The position numbers and the translations under genes were made by a program. 64,000 nt of DNA from Chryseobacterium sp. FH1 (lineage in GTDB: Bacteria > Bacteroidota > Bacteroidia > Flavobacteriales > Weeksellaceae). The stretch spans positions 350,317-414,316 of the forward strand of contig NZ_JPLZ01000002.1 in NCBI RefSeq assembly GCF_000735135.1. The letters are read 5' to 3'. Under the pieces are notes generated by a model. The model worked only from the letters and a program-made list of their open reading frames with translations, made no database searches and was not told the origin of the DNA. This document shows, in pieces, positions 38,822-47,667 of this stretch (position 1 is the stretch's first letter; each line of letters opens with the position of its first letter).

Positions 38822-39253
38822 TTAAACTCCGAAAACTCTTGCCCAAGGAAATGCGAACACAAAAAGTGCAATTGCAACCAATCCTAGAGACATAAGACGA
38901 ATGGTTAATTTGTCTGCAGTTTTCAATTTTTTGTTGACGATGGTCATCAGAACCGCAGCGATCAACATTGAGAATGGATGCTCTACGTAAGTGAATCTTA
39001 GATCAGCGTTTTTCATTACTGAACCCATATCCAAACCTTTGGTAAAGTTGATGATCAGCATTGTAATCCCAATAAGGAATTGAACGTGAAAGAAGATCAT
39101 TGTAAACAATGTGACCTTTCTTAAAGGTTTTGTAATGTTGCCGCTATAAGTAAACATCGTTACCAACAGAAGGATTAAAAATGCAGCGACCAAAGCAAGT
39201 TCCAAGTAAGCGAAACCTTTGTGCGCGTGCAAAAGAATGTTGTAAACTTCCAT
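38822..39253 (-). CDS. small four-helix membrane protein
   Basis: A 143-residue inner-membrane protein with four hydrophobic segments. Histidines sit in and near the helices (LLHAHKGFAYLELALVA, TMIFFHVQFLIGITMLI, YVEHPFSMLIAAVLM), which would suit haem or metal binding, though no family is recognised. ATG 39253 is fixed by a -7 box at 39272-39279; the longer frame starts upstream of the transcript. Confidence 0.7.
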   Translation of the reverse strand: MEVYNILLHAHKGFAYLELALVAAFLILLLVTMFTYSGNITKPLRKVTLFTMIFFHVQFLIGITMLIINFTKGLDMGSVMKNADLRFTYVEHPFSMLIAAVLMTIVNKKLKTADKLTIRLMSLGLVAIALFVFAFPWARVFGV

Positions 39254-39271
39254 ATTCAGATTTTTGATTGA

Positions 39272-39279
39272 CAAAGATA
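39272..39279 (-). promoter_or_regulatory. -7 box TATCTTTG overlapping the upstream terminator's T-run
   Basis: Exact consensus on the minus strand, 18 bp before ATG 39253. It immediately follows the terminator of the TonB receptor gene. Confidence 0.55.
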
Positions 39280-39280
39280 A

Positions 39281-39307
39281 AAAAATCCCGACAGATAGTC
39301 GGGATTT
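39281..39307 (-). terminator. terminator of the Oar-like TonB receptor gene
   Basis: Perfect AAATCCCGAC / GTCGGGATTT stem, loop AGATA, T-run on the minus strand. Confidence 0.85.
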
Positions 39308-39332
39308 GAGTTGTTAATTAATATTAATCAGA

Positions 39333-42300
39333 TTAGAAAATATATCTGATTCCTAATTGCCCTTGCCATCTAGAAGCAAGATCAGAAATGTTATAAGCTT
39401 TATTATCCTGAGGAGCTCGGAAAGTATATCCACCACCACCAGAGGTAGTATATGTAATCAACTGATAAGCTTGGTTAGATACGAAGTAACTTTTCCCCCA
39501 ATCTTTGTTAAGTAGATTTCCTACGTTGAAGATATCAAAGGTCAATTGGAATCTGTGAACTCTATCCTTGATTGTAATTCCCAGATCCTGAGTAATTCTC
39601 ATATCAAATTTGTGTTCCCAAGGTGTTCTTGCGCCATTTCTTTCAGCATATTGCCCTCTTCTAGTTCTCAAGTAAGGATCTTGCTCGATGAAAGCATCCA
39701 ATGCATCCCATTGTTGAGCAACTGTTGCAGGATTAGATCCTGTTAAAGCCACTAATTTAATTTCACTTGCACTTCTTGGTACATAAATTAAATCATTAGA
39801 GAATGCACCGTCGCCATTCACGTCACCATTATACAAATATGTGAAAGGAGATCCTGAGGTTCCTGCGTAGAATAGGCTGAATCCTGTTGCAAATGCTTTA
39901 TTTCTTCCGTATTCTATTCTGTAACCAGCGCTTCCAATAGTTCTGTGTCTGATATCAAAGTTAGAATTTGCTAAAGAAGGATTATTCGGGTTTGTGACGA
40001 TTTGTGTAAATTCCCAGTTAGATAATGCTGTACTACTGTTACCATCGTTTATTGAGGCAGATTGCCCGTTAGTATAAGCGGCCATCAAATCCAAACCAAA
40101 ACCGAATGATTTTTGTAATTGAGTTGTTAAACTATAAGTATAACCTCTGCTAGAATTACTCATCAAAATAACATTTGTGAAGTCTGTAGCGTTCACTCTT
40201 TGTCCAGCATAATTAGGTCTTGTGTCAGCACCACCTGATAAAGCAGGATTGATGCTTGCATTGCTTCCCGAGATATTGATGTCAGAATATACAATGTTAT
40301 TCATTGTTTTTGAAACCATTCCTTCCAAAGTAGCGTTGATTCCTCCAGGTAGTCTGAAATCTCCAGCTAAGTTGAATCTCAAGACTTGAGGTATTTTGAA
40401 ATCATCGCTCACTAGATTAACTTCTGCACGCGTAGATCCTGAACCCATATTTTGTTGGTTATCAATATTTGGGTCGAATCCATTGCCACCGTTGATACCA
40501 GTTGTTCTTGCGTCAACAGTACCGAACAACATTCCACTATTTGTAAACTGGTTAGACAACCATACGAAAGGTACTCTTCCAGTGAATACACCAGCACCAC
40601 CACGAAGTACTAGCGATCTATCACCGTTTACGTTATAATTAAATCCAGCTCTTGGTGCCCATAACAATTGCCCGCTTGGAGTGTTGTCTGTTCTATATCC
40701 AGGGAAAGCAGCTTCGATTTTTGGATTTCTTAAAGGCTCATCACTAATGATTGGAACGTCTAATCTAATACCATACGTTAATCTAAAGTTTTTGAAAACC
40801 TCTGATTCTCCTTGAGCATAGAATGCTAATTGAGCAGCACTAAATTTAGCTTCCGGTCTTGGCTCTCCTGGAATAAGAGAATATGTTGCTCTTACTCTCG
40901 CAGGAATATTGTTTAAATAATCTGCTACACTGTTAAAGTCCCATCTACCATTCAAATTGTTGATAAACAAGTTTCTGAAGCTGAAAAATTCATTATGAGT
41001 TCCCAGAGTAAATGTACTTTTTCCAACATTCCATTTGAAGTTATCGGTAACTTCAAAAATAGTTTGATCTAATTCATTAGCAAATGAACTTCTTTGAGAT
41101 CCGAATTCTGCAGATGCACCGGAAACGTTTCCAATATTCAAGATAGTGACTTGTGGAAAAGGGCTTCCTGCTGTATCGCGACTATCTTTGATAGAAGAAT
41201 ATCCTAAGATTAAATTATTTGAAAAACTACTGTTGAAATTACTTCTTAATTCAGCAACTAAACCACTTTGTTTATTGGTAAATTTATACGCATTATTTCC
41301 AAATCTGAAGAAATTTCCACTTCTTGATAAATTATCATCAAATGCATCAATATAGTTATAACGGATAGCTAGCTGGTGCTTATCATTAATATTCCAATCA
41401 ATCTTTCCAAAAATCTTGTTGTTTTGAGTTTGGATGTCTTGTGGGCCATAGCCACCAACATCATATCCATATTTTGTTAAAGTGTAATCTGCAATTTGCT
41501 GAGCAATTTCATTAGTCATCGCACTTCCTGCCTCACCTGCATTGAAAGCTAAAGGAGAAGTTCTTCTTCCAGATTCTGCATTGAAGAAGAAGAATAATTT
41601 ATCCTTGATCAATGGACCTCCAACTCTTACACCATATTGGGTTTCACTAAATTTTGAAGATTTTTCACCAGTAATTACACTTTTACCAATTGTATTTTCA
41701 TTTCTCCCGAAAAAGTAAAGAGATCCTTCAAATTTATTAGTACCGGATCTAGTAACTGCGTTTACACCAGCTCCTGTAAAGTTTCCTTGTGTAACATCGA
41801 AAGGAGCTAAAGCTACTTGGATTTCCTGAATAGCATCCAATGAGATTGGTTGTGTGCCAGCTTGTCCTCCAGGTGTACCAGAACCAGAAAGTCCAAATAC
41901 ATCATTGTTTACAGCACCATCAATGGTAATATTATTATATCTGTTGTTTGCTCCTCCAAAAGAGTTTCCGTTAGCTTGAGGCGTGAGTCTTGTGAAGTCT
42001 TGAAGAGATCTGCTTAGAGTTGGCATGTTCTCTATTTGTTTTCTTCCAATAACTGTTGTTGCTCCATTTTTTCTGGAATTTCTTCCTACTGCAACAATTT
42101 TCACTGCTTCAATTGAAGTTTCGCTTTCTTGTGTCAACATTGCGTCGGCAGCAAAAGGCTCTCCTAATTGTAGATATACATCTTCGTATATGACAGGTTT
42201 CAAATTAGCATAGGTAATTTCAATTGTATAAGGACCTCCAACACGAAGATTCGATAAATTAAAATAACCAGAGCTGTTAGAAACTCCAGAATATACAGTA

Positions 42301-42452
42301 CCAGAAGGTTGGTGAACTGCTTTGATACTTGCTCCGGAGGTCTTTTTGCCAGCAGATTGAGTAACAACTCCACTTACACTACTAGTAGTAACCTGTGCAG
42401 ATGCAGTAAAAAAACCGGCAAGTAAAATTGCAACGATTAGAGTCTTTTTCAT
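39333..42452 (-). CDS. Oar-like TonB-dependent outer-membrane receptor
   Basis: A 1039-residue outer-membrane protein. Signal peptide 1-19, a carboxypeptidase regulatory-like domain at 24-110 (SVSGVVTQSAGKKTSGASIKA, GYFNLSNLRVGGPYTIEI), a plug at about 120-230 (IENMPTLSRSLQDFTRLTPQANGNSFGGANNRYNNITIDGA, VNAVTRSGTNKFEGS) and a barrel ending QLGIRYIF with a terminal Phe. The plug pattern and length match Oar/TonB-like adhesion receptors of Bacteroidetes and Myxococcus. Substrate unknown; it may handle a secreted protein or peptide. It is a single-gene unit with its own terminator. Confidence 0.88.
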   Translation of the reverse strand: MKKTLIVAILLAGFFTASAQVTTSSVSGVVTQSAGKKTSGASIKAVHQPSGTVYSGVSNSSGYFNLSNLRVGGPYTIEITYANLKPVIYEDVYLQLGEPFAADAMLTQESETSIEAVKIVAVGRNSRKNGATTVIGRKQIENMPTLSRSLQDFTRLTPQANGNSFGGANNRYNNITIDGAVNNDVFGLSGSGTPGGQAGTQPISLDAIQEIQVALAPFDVTQGNFTGAGVNAVTRSGTNKFEGSLYFFGRNENTIGKSVITGEKSSKFSETQYGVRVGGPLIKDKLFFFFNAESGRRTSPLAFNAGEAGSAMTNEIAQQIADYTLTKYGYDVGGYGPQDIQTQNNKIFGKIDWNINDKHQLAIRYNYIDAFDDNLSRSGNFFRFGNNAYKFTNKQSGLVAELRSNFNSSFSNNLILGYSSIKDSRDTAGSPFPQVTILNIGNVSGASAEFGSQRSSFANELDQTIFEVTDNFKWNVGKSTFTLGTHNEFFSFRNLFINNLNGRWDFNSVADYLNNIPARVRATYSLIPGEPRPEAKFSAAQLAFYAQGESEVFKNFRLTYGIRLDVPIISDEPLRNPKIEAAFPGYRTDNTPSGQLLWAPRAGFNYNVNGDRSLVLRGGAGVFTGRVPFVWLSNQFTNSGMLFGTVDARTTGINGGNGFDPNIDNQQNMGSGSTRAEVNLVSDDFKIPQVLRFNLAGDFRLPGGINATLEGMVSKTMNNIVYSDINISGSNASINPALSGGADTRPNYAGQRVNATDFTNVILMSNSSRGYTYSLTTQLQKSFGFGLDLMAAYTNGQSASINDGNSSTALSNWEFTQIVTNPNNPSLANSNFDIRHRTIGSAGYRIEYGRNKAFATGFSLFYAGTSGSPFTYLYNGDVNGDGAFSNDLIYVPRSASEIKLVALTGSNPATVAQQWDALDAFIEQDPYLRTRRGQYAERNGARTPWEHKFDMRITQDLGITIKDRVHRFQLTFDIFNVGNLLNKDWGKSYFVSNQAYQLITYTTSGGGGYTFRAPQDNKAYNISDLASRWQGQLGIRYIF

Positions 42453-42513
42453 TTTCTTTAAGATTTATGTCGCAAAAGTCTTAAAAAAAAGGATAACATC
42501 TGTTAATACATTG

Positions 42514-43377
42514 TTAATTTTTTAAAGCCTTGAGACTCAAGTCGATATTGCTCGAAGAATGGGTTAAAGCACCCGCTGAGATAAAATCTACACCAGTTTT
42601 CGCCACCGAATTTAACACATCGCGTGTAATTCCACCGGAAGCTTCAGTTTCTGATTTTCCATTTACGATTTTTACGGCTTCGCTCATCATTTCCACTGGC
42701 ATATTATCAAACATAATCCTGTCAGCACCCGATTTTACAGCTTCTTTTACTTCTTCAAGGTTTCTGGTTTCCACTTCAATTTTAAGTTTCAGCTTGTTTT
42801 TTTTGACATAATCCTTTGCCATTTTTACAGCATTGGTGATGCTTCCGTTGTAGTCGACGTGATTGTCTTTCAACATTATCATATCGTACAATCCATATCT
42901 GTGATTAGTTCCACCACCGATGGCAACGGCCCACTTCTCGCAGACCCGGAAATTCGGCGTGGTTTTTCTAGTATCGAGAAGTTTTGTCTTGGTTCCAATT
43001 AATCGGGAATCCCAATCATGCGTCATTGTTGCGATTCCACTCATTCTTTGCATACAATTCAGAACTAATCTTTCTGTTGACAAAATTGACCTTGCTTTTC
43101 CTGTAACTATGAAAGCGATATCACCTTTTTTAGCAGATTCTCCATCTTTGATGAAAACCTCAACTTTCAAATTCTTATCAAAATTCTTAAAAATAATTTC
43201 TGCTAATTCCACTCCGGCCAGAATGCAATTTTCTTTTACTATAAGTTGCGCTTTCTGTTCCAAATCTTTCGGAATGGTGGAAAGTGTAGAGTGGTCGCCG
43301 TTTTGGATGTCTTCTTCCAGAGCAGTTCTGATGAATTCCTTTAAAACTTTATCGCTGGCGTATGCTGGTCTTTTCAT
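42514..43377 (-). CDS. nadC: nicotinate-nucleotide pyrophosphorylase (carboxylating)
   Basis: Quinolinate phosphoribosyltransferase, making nicotinate mononucleotide from quinolinate and PRPP in de novo NAD synthesis. The protein has 287 residues. Seen: LNCMQRMSGIAT, LLDTRKTTPNFR (PRPP/quinolinate binding), GGGTNHRYGLYDMIMLKDNH, EVETRNLEE and the C-terminal EASGGI. Its ATG overlaps the stop of the nuclease gene by ATGA, so it is translationally coupled to it within a nadB-yhcG-nadC operon. Confidence 0.95.
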   Translation of the reverse strand: MKRPAYASDKVLKEFIRTALEEDIQNGDHSTLSTIPKDLEQKAQLIVKENCILAGVELAEIIFKNFDKNLKVEVFIKDGESAKKGDIAFIVTGKARSILSTERLVLNCMQRMSGIATMTHDWDSRLIGTKTKLLDTRKTTPNFRVCEKWAVAIGGGTNHRYGLYDMIMLKDNHVDYNGSITNAVKMAKDYVKKNKLKLKIEVETRNLEEVKEAVKSGADRIMFDNMPVEMMSEAVKIVNGKSETEASGGITRDVLNSVAKTGVDFISAGALTHSSSNIDLSLKALKN

Positions 43378-44516
43378 TTTGTGTTGATGTTTTTATTAAG
43401 TTCATTTTCAATTTCTTCGATGCTTGGCAGGGAAGATTTAAAGTTATCTGGTAAGATTTTTCTTAATTCATAGGAAGAGATTCCCAAAGGTTTGTGCAAA
43501 TCGGTCAAAGAATATTCTGCAATGATGTCGTCTTTCGTTTTACAAATAATCAATCCAACCGTCGCATTATCATTTTCGTCACGCAATTGCTTATCGACAG
43601 AAGTGACGTAAAAATTGAGTTTCCCTGCGTGCTCCGGCTCGAATTCTCCAGATTTCAGTTCGATGACAACGTATCTTTTTAATTTAATATGATAGAAAAG
43701 TAAATCTAAGAAAAAACTTTGATTCCCGACTTTCATTTCCACTTGCTTCCCGACAAACGCAAAACCATTTCCTAGTTCAATTAAGAATTTTTGGATATTA
43801 TCAATCAAGGCATTTTCCAGTTCTCTCTCTTTGAAATTTTCACTTATATTAAGGAAATCGAAAATATAAGGGTCTTTCAAAGTTTGCTTTACCAGCTCGC
43901 TATCATAGTCAGGAAGGGTTTTGGAAAAATTGGTAATTGCTTTTCCTTGAGATTGGTAGAGATTTCCAGAAATCATATTCAATAGAACCGCTCTGCTCCA
44001 ACTGTTTTCTATGGTTTTATTAATGTAAAATAAAGCTTCTGTTACATTTTTACATTTTGTGAAAATCTGAATATGATGACCCCAAGGAATTAAAAAAAGT
44101 TTCTGAGGGAATTCGCCAACAAGTTGTTGCCGATTTTGATTTTCCCCACTTTTGAATTCTCCAGTAACTTGCTGGAGAATTGAATTGTCATCATTTTTGA
44201 AATCGTTAACAAGTTGTTGCTGATTTGTAATTGCTTGACTATAAAATAAATAGAACCTTTCGAAGAGTTTAATGTTACTCTCGGAAAAACCTTTAATCTC
44301 AGGAAATTCATTTCTCAAATCATGACTCAACTGATTGAAAAATCCCGAACCATAAGTATTCTCAAAACTCCTTTCCGAAATTTCCTTTCCCAAATCCCAA
44401 TACATCTCTATCAAAGCAGAATTTACCTGAATGGCCGCTTTGATTTGACTCTGCTGGATTCTCTGTTTCAAATCTGAAATCCAACGGAAGTATTGTTCAT
44501 TGTTTTCTTTAAGCAT
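43374..44516 (-). CDS. YhcG/DUF1016 family PD-(D/E)XK nuclease
   Basis: A 380-residue nuclease-fold protein. The N-terminal DUF1016 helical part (ALIEMYWDLGKEISERSFENTYGSGFFNQLSHDLRNEFPEIKGFSESNIKLFERFYLFY) is followed by a Gln/Asn-rich insert near residues 98-137 containing QQLVNDF, QQVTGEF and QQLVGEF. The catalytic domain has FFLDLLFYH...YVVIELKSGEFEPEHAGKL, the D...ExK core. Relatives are often near restriction-modification or recombination genes, and their function is debated. Here it sits between nadB (7 bp away) and nadC (4 bp overlap), an unusual position. Confidence 0.87.
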   Translation of the reverse strand: MLKENNEQYFRWISDLKQRIQQSQIKAAIQVNSALIEMYWDLGKEISERSFENTYGSGFFNQLSHDLRNEFPEIKGFSESNIKLFERFYLFYSQAITNQQQLVNDFKNDDNSILQQVTGEFKSGENQNRQQLVGEFPQKLFLIPWGHHIQIFTKCKNVTEALFYINKTIENSWSRAVLLNMISGNLYQSQGKAITNFSKTLPDYDSELVKQTLKDPYIFDFLNISENFKERELENALIDNIQKFLIELGNGFAFVGKQVEMKVGNQSFFLDLLFYHIKLKRYVVIELKSGEFEPEHAGKLNFYVTSVDKQLRDENDNATVGLIICKTKDDIIAEYSLTDLHKPLGISSYELRKILPDNFKSSLPSIEEIENELNKNINTK

Positions 44517-44523
44517 ATTTCAA

Positions 44524-46119
44524 TTACTCATTAATCAAAAGCGGTTTCGTAGCCAAATCCTTATTATAAAAAGCACCTTTGTTTTCTTTCATTTCCAAAG
44601 ATTGCTTAATAATCAAATAAGAAATATTCACAAGATTCCTCAATTCCGAAAGTTGTGGCGAAAGAATTGAGTAATTATAAAGTTCCGTCACCGCTTCGTA
44701 GATTTCGCGCTGTTTTTTCTTGGCCAATTCCAATCTCGCATTGCTTCTCACAATCGCAACCAAATCGCTCATCATTTCCTGAAGTTGCTTTCTGAGGTAA
44801 GTCACGAGAACCATTTCGTCCATCATTTTCATTCCCTCTTCATTCCATTCCGGAACTGCTTTCAGGTCGTCGAAGTTGAAATCATTTTCTTGTAAAAGTT
44901 CCACCGTTTTCATCGCCGCGTTGTGGCCAAAAACCAAACCTTCTAATAAAGAATTCGAAGCCAGACGATTTGCGCCGTGAAGTCCTGAATTGGTACATTC
45001 TCCAACTGCGAAAAGATTTTTGATGGATGATTGTCCGTTTTTATCAGTATCAATTCCGCCCATCAAATAATGACAAGCCGGAACCACTGGAATCAACTCT
45101 TTCATTGGGTCGATGCCTTCATCCATACATTTTTTGTAAATATTAGGAAAGTGATGGACGAATTTTTCCTTGTCCATTTCTCGGCAATCCAAGCCAACAT
45201 AATCGTCTCCGCTTATTTTGAGTTCATTGTCAATTCCTCTTGCAACGATGTCGCGGGAAGCCAGTTCCTCTCGCTCATCGTATTTCTGCATAAAAGGTTT
45301 GCCGGATTTTGTTCTCAGTTTTGCGCCATCGCCACGAACGGCTTCGGAAATTAGAAACAACATTCCGTCACGTTTGGAGTACATCGCTGTTGGATGAAAC
45401 TGGTAATACTGCATATTCGAAACCTTGCCGTGCGCTCTGTGAACAAAAGCAATTCCGTCTCCGGTTGCGATGATTGGATTGGTCGTGTTTTTATAAACGT
45501 GACCTGCGCCTCCGGTTGCTACCAACGTGATTTTTGCAGTGATTTTTTTTATTTTTTTATTTTTCTCATCAAGGACGTAAGCGCCGTAACAATCGAGGTT
45601 TTCCTTTTCGAATTTTTTATTTGGAACGTGGTGCTGGGTAATCAAATCTATGACGTAATGATGCGCCAACATTTCGATATTCGGAGAGTTGTTGACGGTT
45701 TCCAGAAGTGCTCTTTCAATTTCGAAACCTGTGATGTCTTTGTGATGCACGATTCGGTTTTCCGTGTGTCCGCCTTCTCTTCCGAGTGAATATTGACCTT
45801 TCTCTTGGTCAAACTTCGCGCCCCATTCCACGATTTCATTGAATCTAAGTGGCGCTTCTTCCACCACCATTCTTACGATTTCTGGGTCGTTGATGTAATC
45901 GCCGGCCCGCAACGTGTCGTCTATATGTTTCTGAAAATTATCTTTGGAAAAATCTGTGACAACGGCCAATCCGCCTTGTGCATATTTTGTATTGCTCTCA
46001 TCCTCATTGCCTTTTGTCACGATGATGATTTTGGTGTCTGGCAATTGTTCGGATATTTTGATGGCGTAAGAAAGGCCTGAGATTCCGGAACCGATTACGA
46101 GAACGTCTGTTTTTATCAT
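44524..46119 (-). CDS. nadB: L-aspartate oxidase
   Basis: FAD enzyme oxidising aspartate to iminoaspartate, the first step of de novo NAD synthesis. At 531 residues it has normal length. DVLVIGSGISGLSYAI is the FAD loop; TKYAQGGLAVV, FHPTAMY, ARGIDNELK, CHYLMGGIDTD and GLHGANRLASNSLLEGLVFG are fumarate-reductase-family signatures specific to NadB. It is the first gene of nadB-yhcG-nadC. nadA is not seen in the window. Confidence 0.95.
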   Translation of the reverse strand: MIKTDVLVIGSGISGLSYAIKISEQLPDTKIIIVTKGNEDESNTKYAQGGLAVVTDFSKDNFQKHIDDTLRAGDYINDPEIVRMVVEEAPLRFNEIVEWGAKFDQEKGQYSLGREGGHTENRIVHHKDITGFEIERALLETVNNSPNIEMLAHHYVIDLITQHHVPNKKFEKENLDCYGAYVLDEKNKKIKKITAKITLVATGGAGHVYKNTTNPIIATGDGIAFVHRAHGKVSNMQYYQFHPTAMYSKRDGMLFLISEAVRGDGAKLRTKSGKPFMQKYDEREELASRDIVARGIDNELKISGDDYVGLDCREMDKEKFVHHFPNIYKKCMDEGIDPMKELIPVVPACHYLMGGIDTDKNGQSSIKNLFAVGECTNSGLHGANRLASNSLLEGLVFGHNAAMKTVELLQENDFNFDDLKAVPEWNEEGMKMMDEMVLVTYLRKQLQEMMSDLVAIVRSNARLELAKKKQREIYEAVTELYNYSILSPQLSELRNLVNISYLIIKQSLEMKENKGAFYNKDLATKPLLINE

Positions 46120-46171
46120 AAATAATAATTACTACCCTCAAAAATATCTGAGGAAATTCAAAAGAATAAAG

Positions 46172-46798
46172 TTATAAGAATTTGATGAACTTATCCGCAG
46201 GTTTTCTCACTTTTTTGAAGTTTTGGAAATTATCATCTTCCGCTCTGTAACCTAAAGTCAAAACGACAGCGATTTTCTCACTTTCTTTATCGATTTTCAA
46301 AACATCTTCCAAAATGTCTTGTCTGAAACCTTCCATCGGGCAACTGTCGATATTTTCCTGTGCCGAAGCCATTATCAAAGAGCCAAGAACGATGTAACTC
46401 TGTTTCTCCGACCAACTTTCCATTTCCTGCGAAGTTTGATTTTCCAATTGCGAATTGATATTATTTCTAAAAGCCACCAATTGTTCCAAAGTCACGCCTC
46501 GCTCATTAATAATATGACTGAAATAATTATCGACATATTCCTTATTAATATTGGTCTTAGAAACCAAAGCAATCAAATGGGAACAAGTCGAAATCTGCGA
46601 TGGATTGTAAAATGCCGGAATCAATTTCTGAATCGTTTCATCATTCTCCACCACCAAAAGATGATAAGGCTGAAGTCCTTGTGAGCTGACTGACAATCTT
46701 CCAGCTTCCAAAATATTGTTCAGTTTTTCGGAGCTAATCTTTTTTCCGTTAAATCTTTTTACGGAATATCGCCAGTTAAGCGCTTCTAAATAATTCAT
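46172..46798 (-). CDS. nitroreductase-family FMN oxidoreductase
   Basis: A 208-residue NAD(P)H-dependent oxidoreductase of the NfsB-like class. NWRYSVKRFNGKKIS and LEAGRLSVSSQGLQPYHLLVVEN are the N-terminal FMN-phosphate motifs; MASAQENIDSCPMEGF and VLTLGYRAEDD are the C-terminal ones. It may reduce quinones, nitro compounds or flavins. A -7 box lies about 90 bp upstream on the minus strand (46890-46897, TATATTTG), weakly supported. Confidence 0.88.
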   Translation of the reverse strand: MNYLEALNWRYSVKRFNGKKISSEKLNNILEAGRLSVSSQGLQPYHLLVVENDETIQKLIPAFYNPSQISTCSHLIALVSKTNINKEYVDNYFSHIINERGVTLEQLVAFRNNINSQLENQTSQEMESWSEKQSYIVLGSLIMASAQENIDSCPMEGFRQDILEDVLKIDKESEKIAVVLTLGYRAEDDNFQNFKKVRKPADKFIKFL

Positions 46799-47082
46799 AT
46801 GCAGAAACTTATTGATTTTTAAAGGTCGTATGCAATCGCTTTCTTATCCATCGGTATTTTCATTTTTGAAGTAAGACGATTTCATATAACAAATATAAGG
46901 ATTTGATTTTGGGTTTAGAATGATTTTAAATAATGGACAATTTTAAACCTATTTTTTTAAACCACTCAAAGAAAAGCCTTTATGATAAAGGATTTCTCAA
47001 TATTTCTTTTTAATCGATTTTAAATCAAATCATTAGCCAAGAAAGCCCTGAAACCAAAAAGTTATAAACATTAAGTACAATT
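46799..47082. other. intergenic region before the dcw cluster
   Basis: About 280 bp between the divergent nitroreductase and mraZ. It contains a minus-strand -7 box (46890-46897), a small stem CCTTTATGATAAAGG near 46977 and AT-rich sequence. No gene is supported. Confidence 0.5.
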
Positions 47083-47108
47083 GTGGGCAAAAGTGGTAAA
47101 ATGTGGTA
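47083..47108 (+). promoter_or_regulatory. probable MraZ operator
   Basis: Three direct repeats GTGGGC, GTGGTA, GTGGTA start at 47083, 47093 and 47103, an exact 10-bp period. MraZ is known to bind tandem GTGG-type repeats before its own gene (TGGG repeats in E. coli, AAAGTGG repeats in mycoplasmas). The array ends 11 bp before the -7 box, overlapping the -33 region, so binding would repress the cluster. Confidence 0.8.
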
Positions 47109-47118
47109 GAAATTTATA

Positions 47119-47126
47119 TAAATTTG
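47119..47126 (+). promoter_or_regulatory. -7 box TAAATTTG of mraZ
   Basis: Exact consensus; 6 bp before ATG 47133, pointing to a leaderless transcript. Confidence 0.7.
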
Positions 47127-47132
47127 CTCCAA

Positions 47133-47603
47133 ATGAAAAACTTCATTGGAACATACGAGTGCAAAATAGATGACAAAGGGCGCATCAAACTGCCTGCTTC
47201 GCTTACGAAGCAGATGGAACACTTTGCAGATGAGCCATTTATCGTCAAGCGTTCGGTGTTTCAAAAATGTCTGGAAGTGTACCCGATGGAACCTTGGGAC
47301 AGATTGATGGCAAAGATAAATGCTCTCAATCGATTCGTCAAGAAAAATGCGGATTTCATCAGAATGTTTACCGCTGGTGTGAAAACCGTGGAAATGGACA
47401 ACGTCGGTCGTCTGCAAATCAGCAAAGATTTGACGCAGTTTGCCAATCTCAACAAAGAAATCGTCATCACAAGTGCCGGCGAACTCTTCGAGATTTGGGA
47501 CAAAGAATCTTACGAACAGGTCATCGCAGTAAGTGAAATTGATTTCGCAAACCTCGCAGAAGACGTAATGGGAAACCTTGATTCGGGAGAGGCAGCAGAC
47601 TAA
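47133..47603 (+). CDS. mraZ: division/cell wall cluster regulator MraZ
   Basis: A 156-residue DNA-binding protein with two AbrB-like swapped-hairpin halves (FIGTYECKIDDKGRIKLPASL and the second VKTVEMDNVGRLQISKDL). It forms rings that bind repeated sites. ATG 47133 is chosen because an upstream GTG at 47103 falls within the operator and promoter. First gene of the dcw cluster. Confidence 0.94.
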   Translation: MKNFIGTYECKIDDKGRIKLPASLTKQMEHFADEPFIVKRSVFQKCLEVYPMEPWDRLMAKINALNRFVKKNADFIRMFTAGVKTVEMDNVGRLQISKDLTQFANLNKEIVITSAGELFEIWDKESYEQVIAVSEIDFANLAEDVMGNLDSGEAAD

Positions 47604-47667
47604 AAGACAAGAGACTAAGAGAGTCAAAATATCATTTATCACTCATCATTTATCAATTATAAAAAAT
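47604..47667. repeat. word tract between mraZ and rsmH
   Basis: AGACAAGAGACTAAGAGAG-type purine words, followed by ATCATTTATCACTCATCATT and TATCAATTAT words. Same family as 48560-48640. Confidence 0.5.

Noticed and set aside
44161-44195. Palindrome in the YhcG gene as a terminator
   Set aside because: It lies inside an intact reading frame, has no T-run and is explained by the coding repeat.
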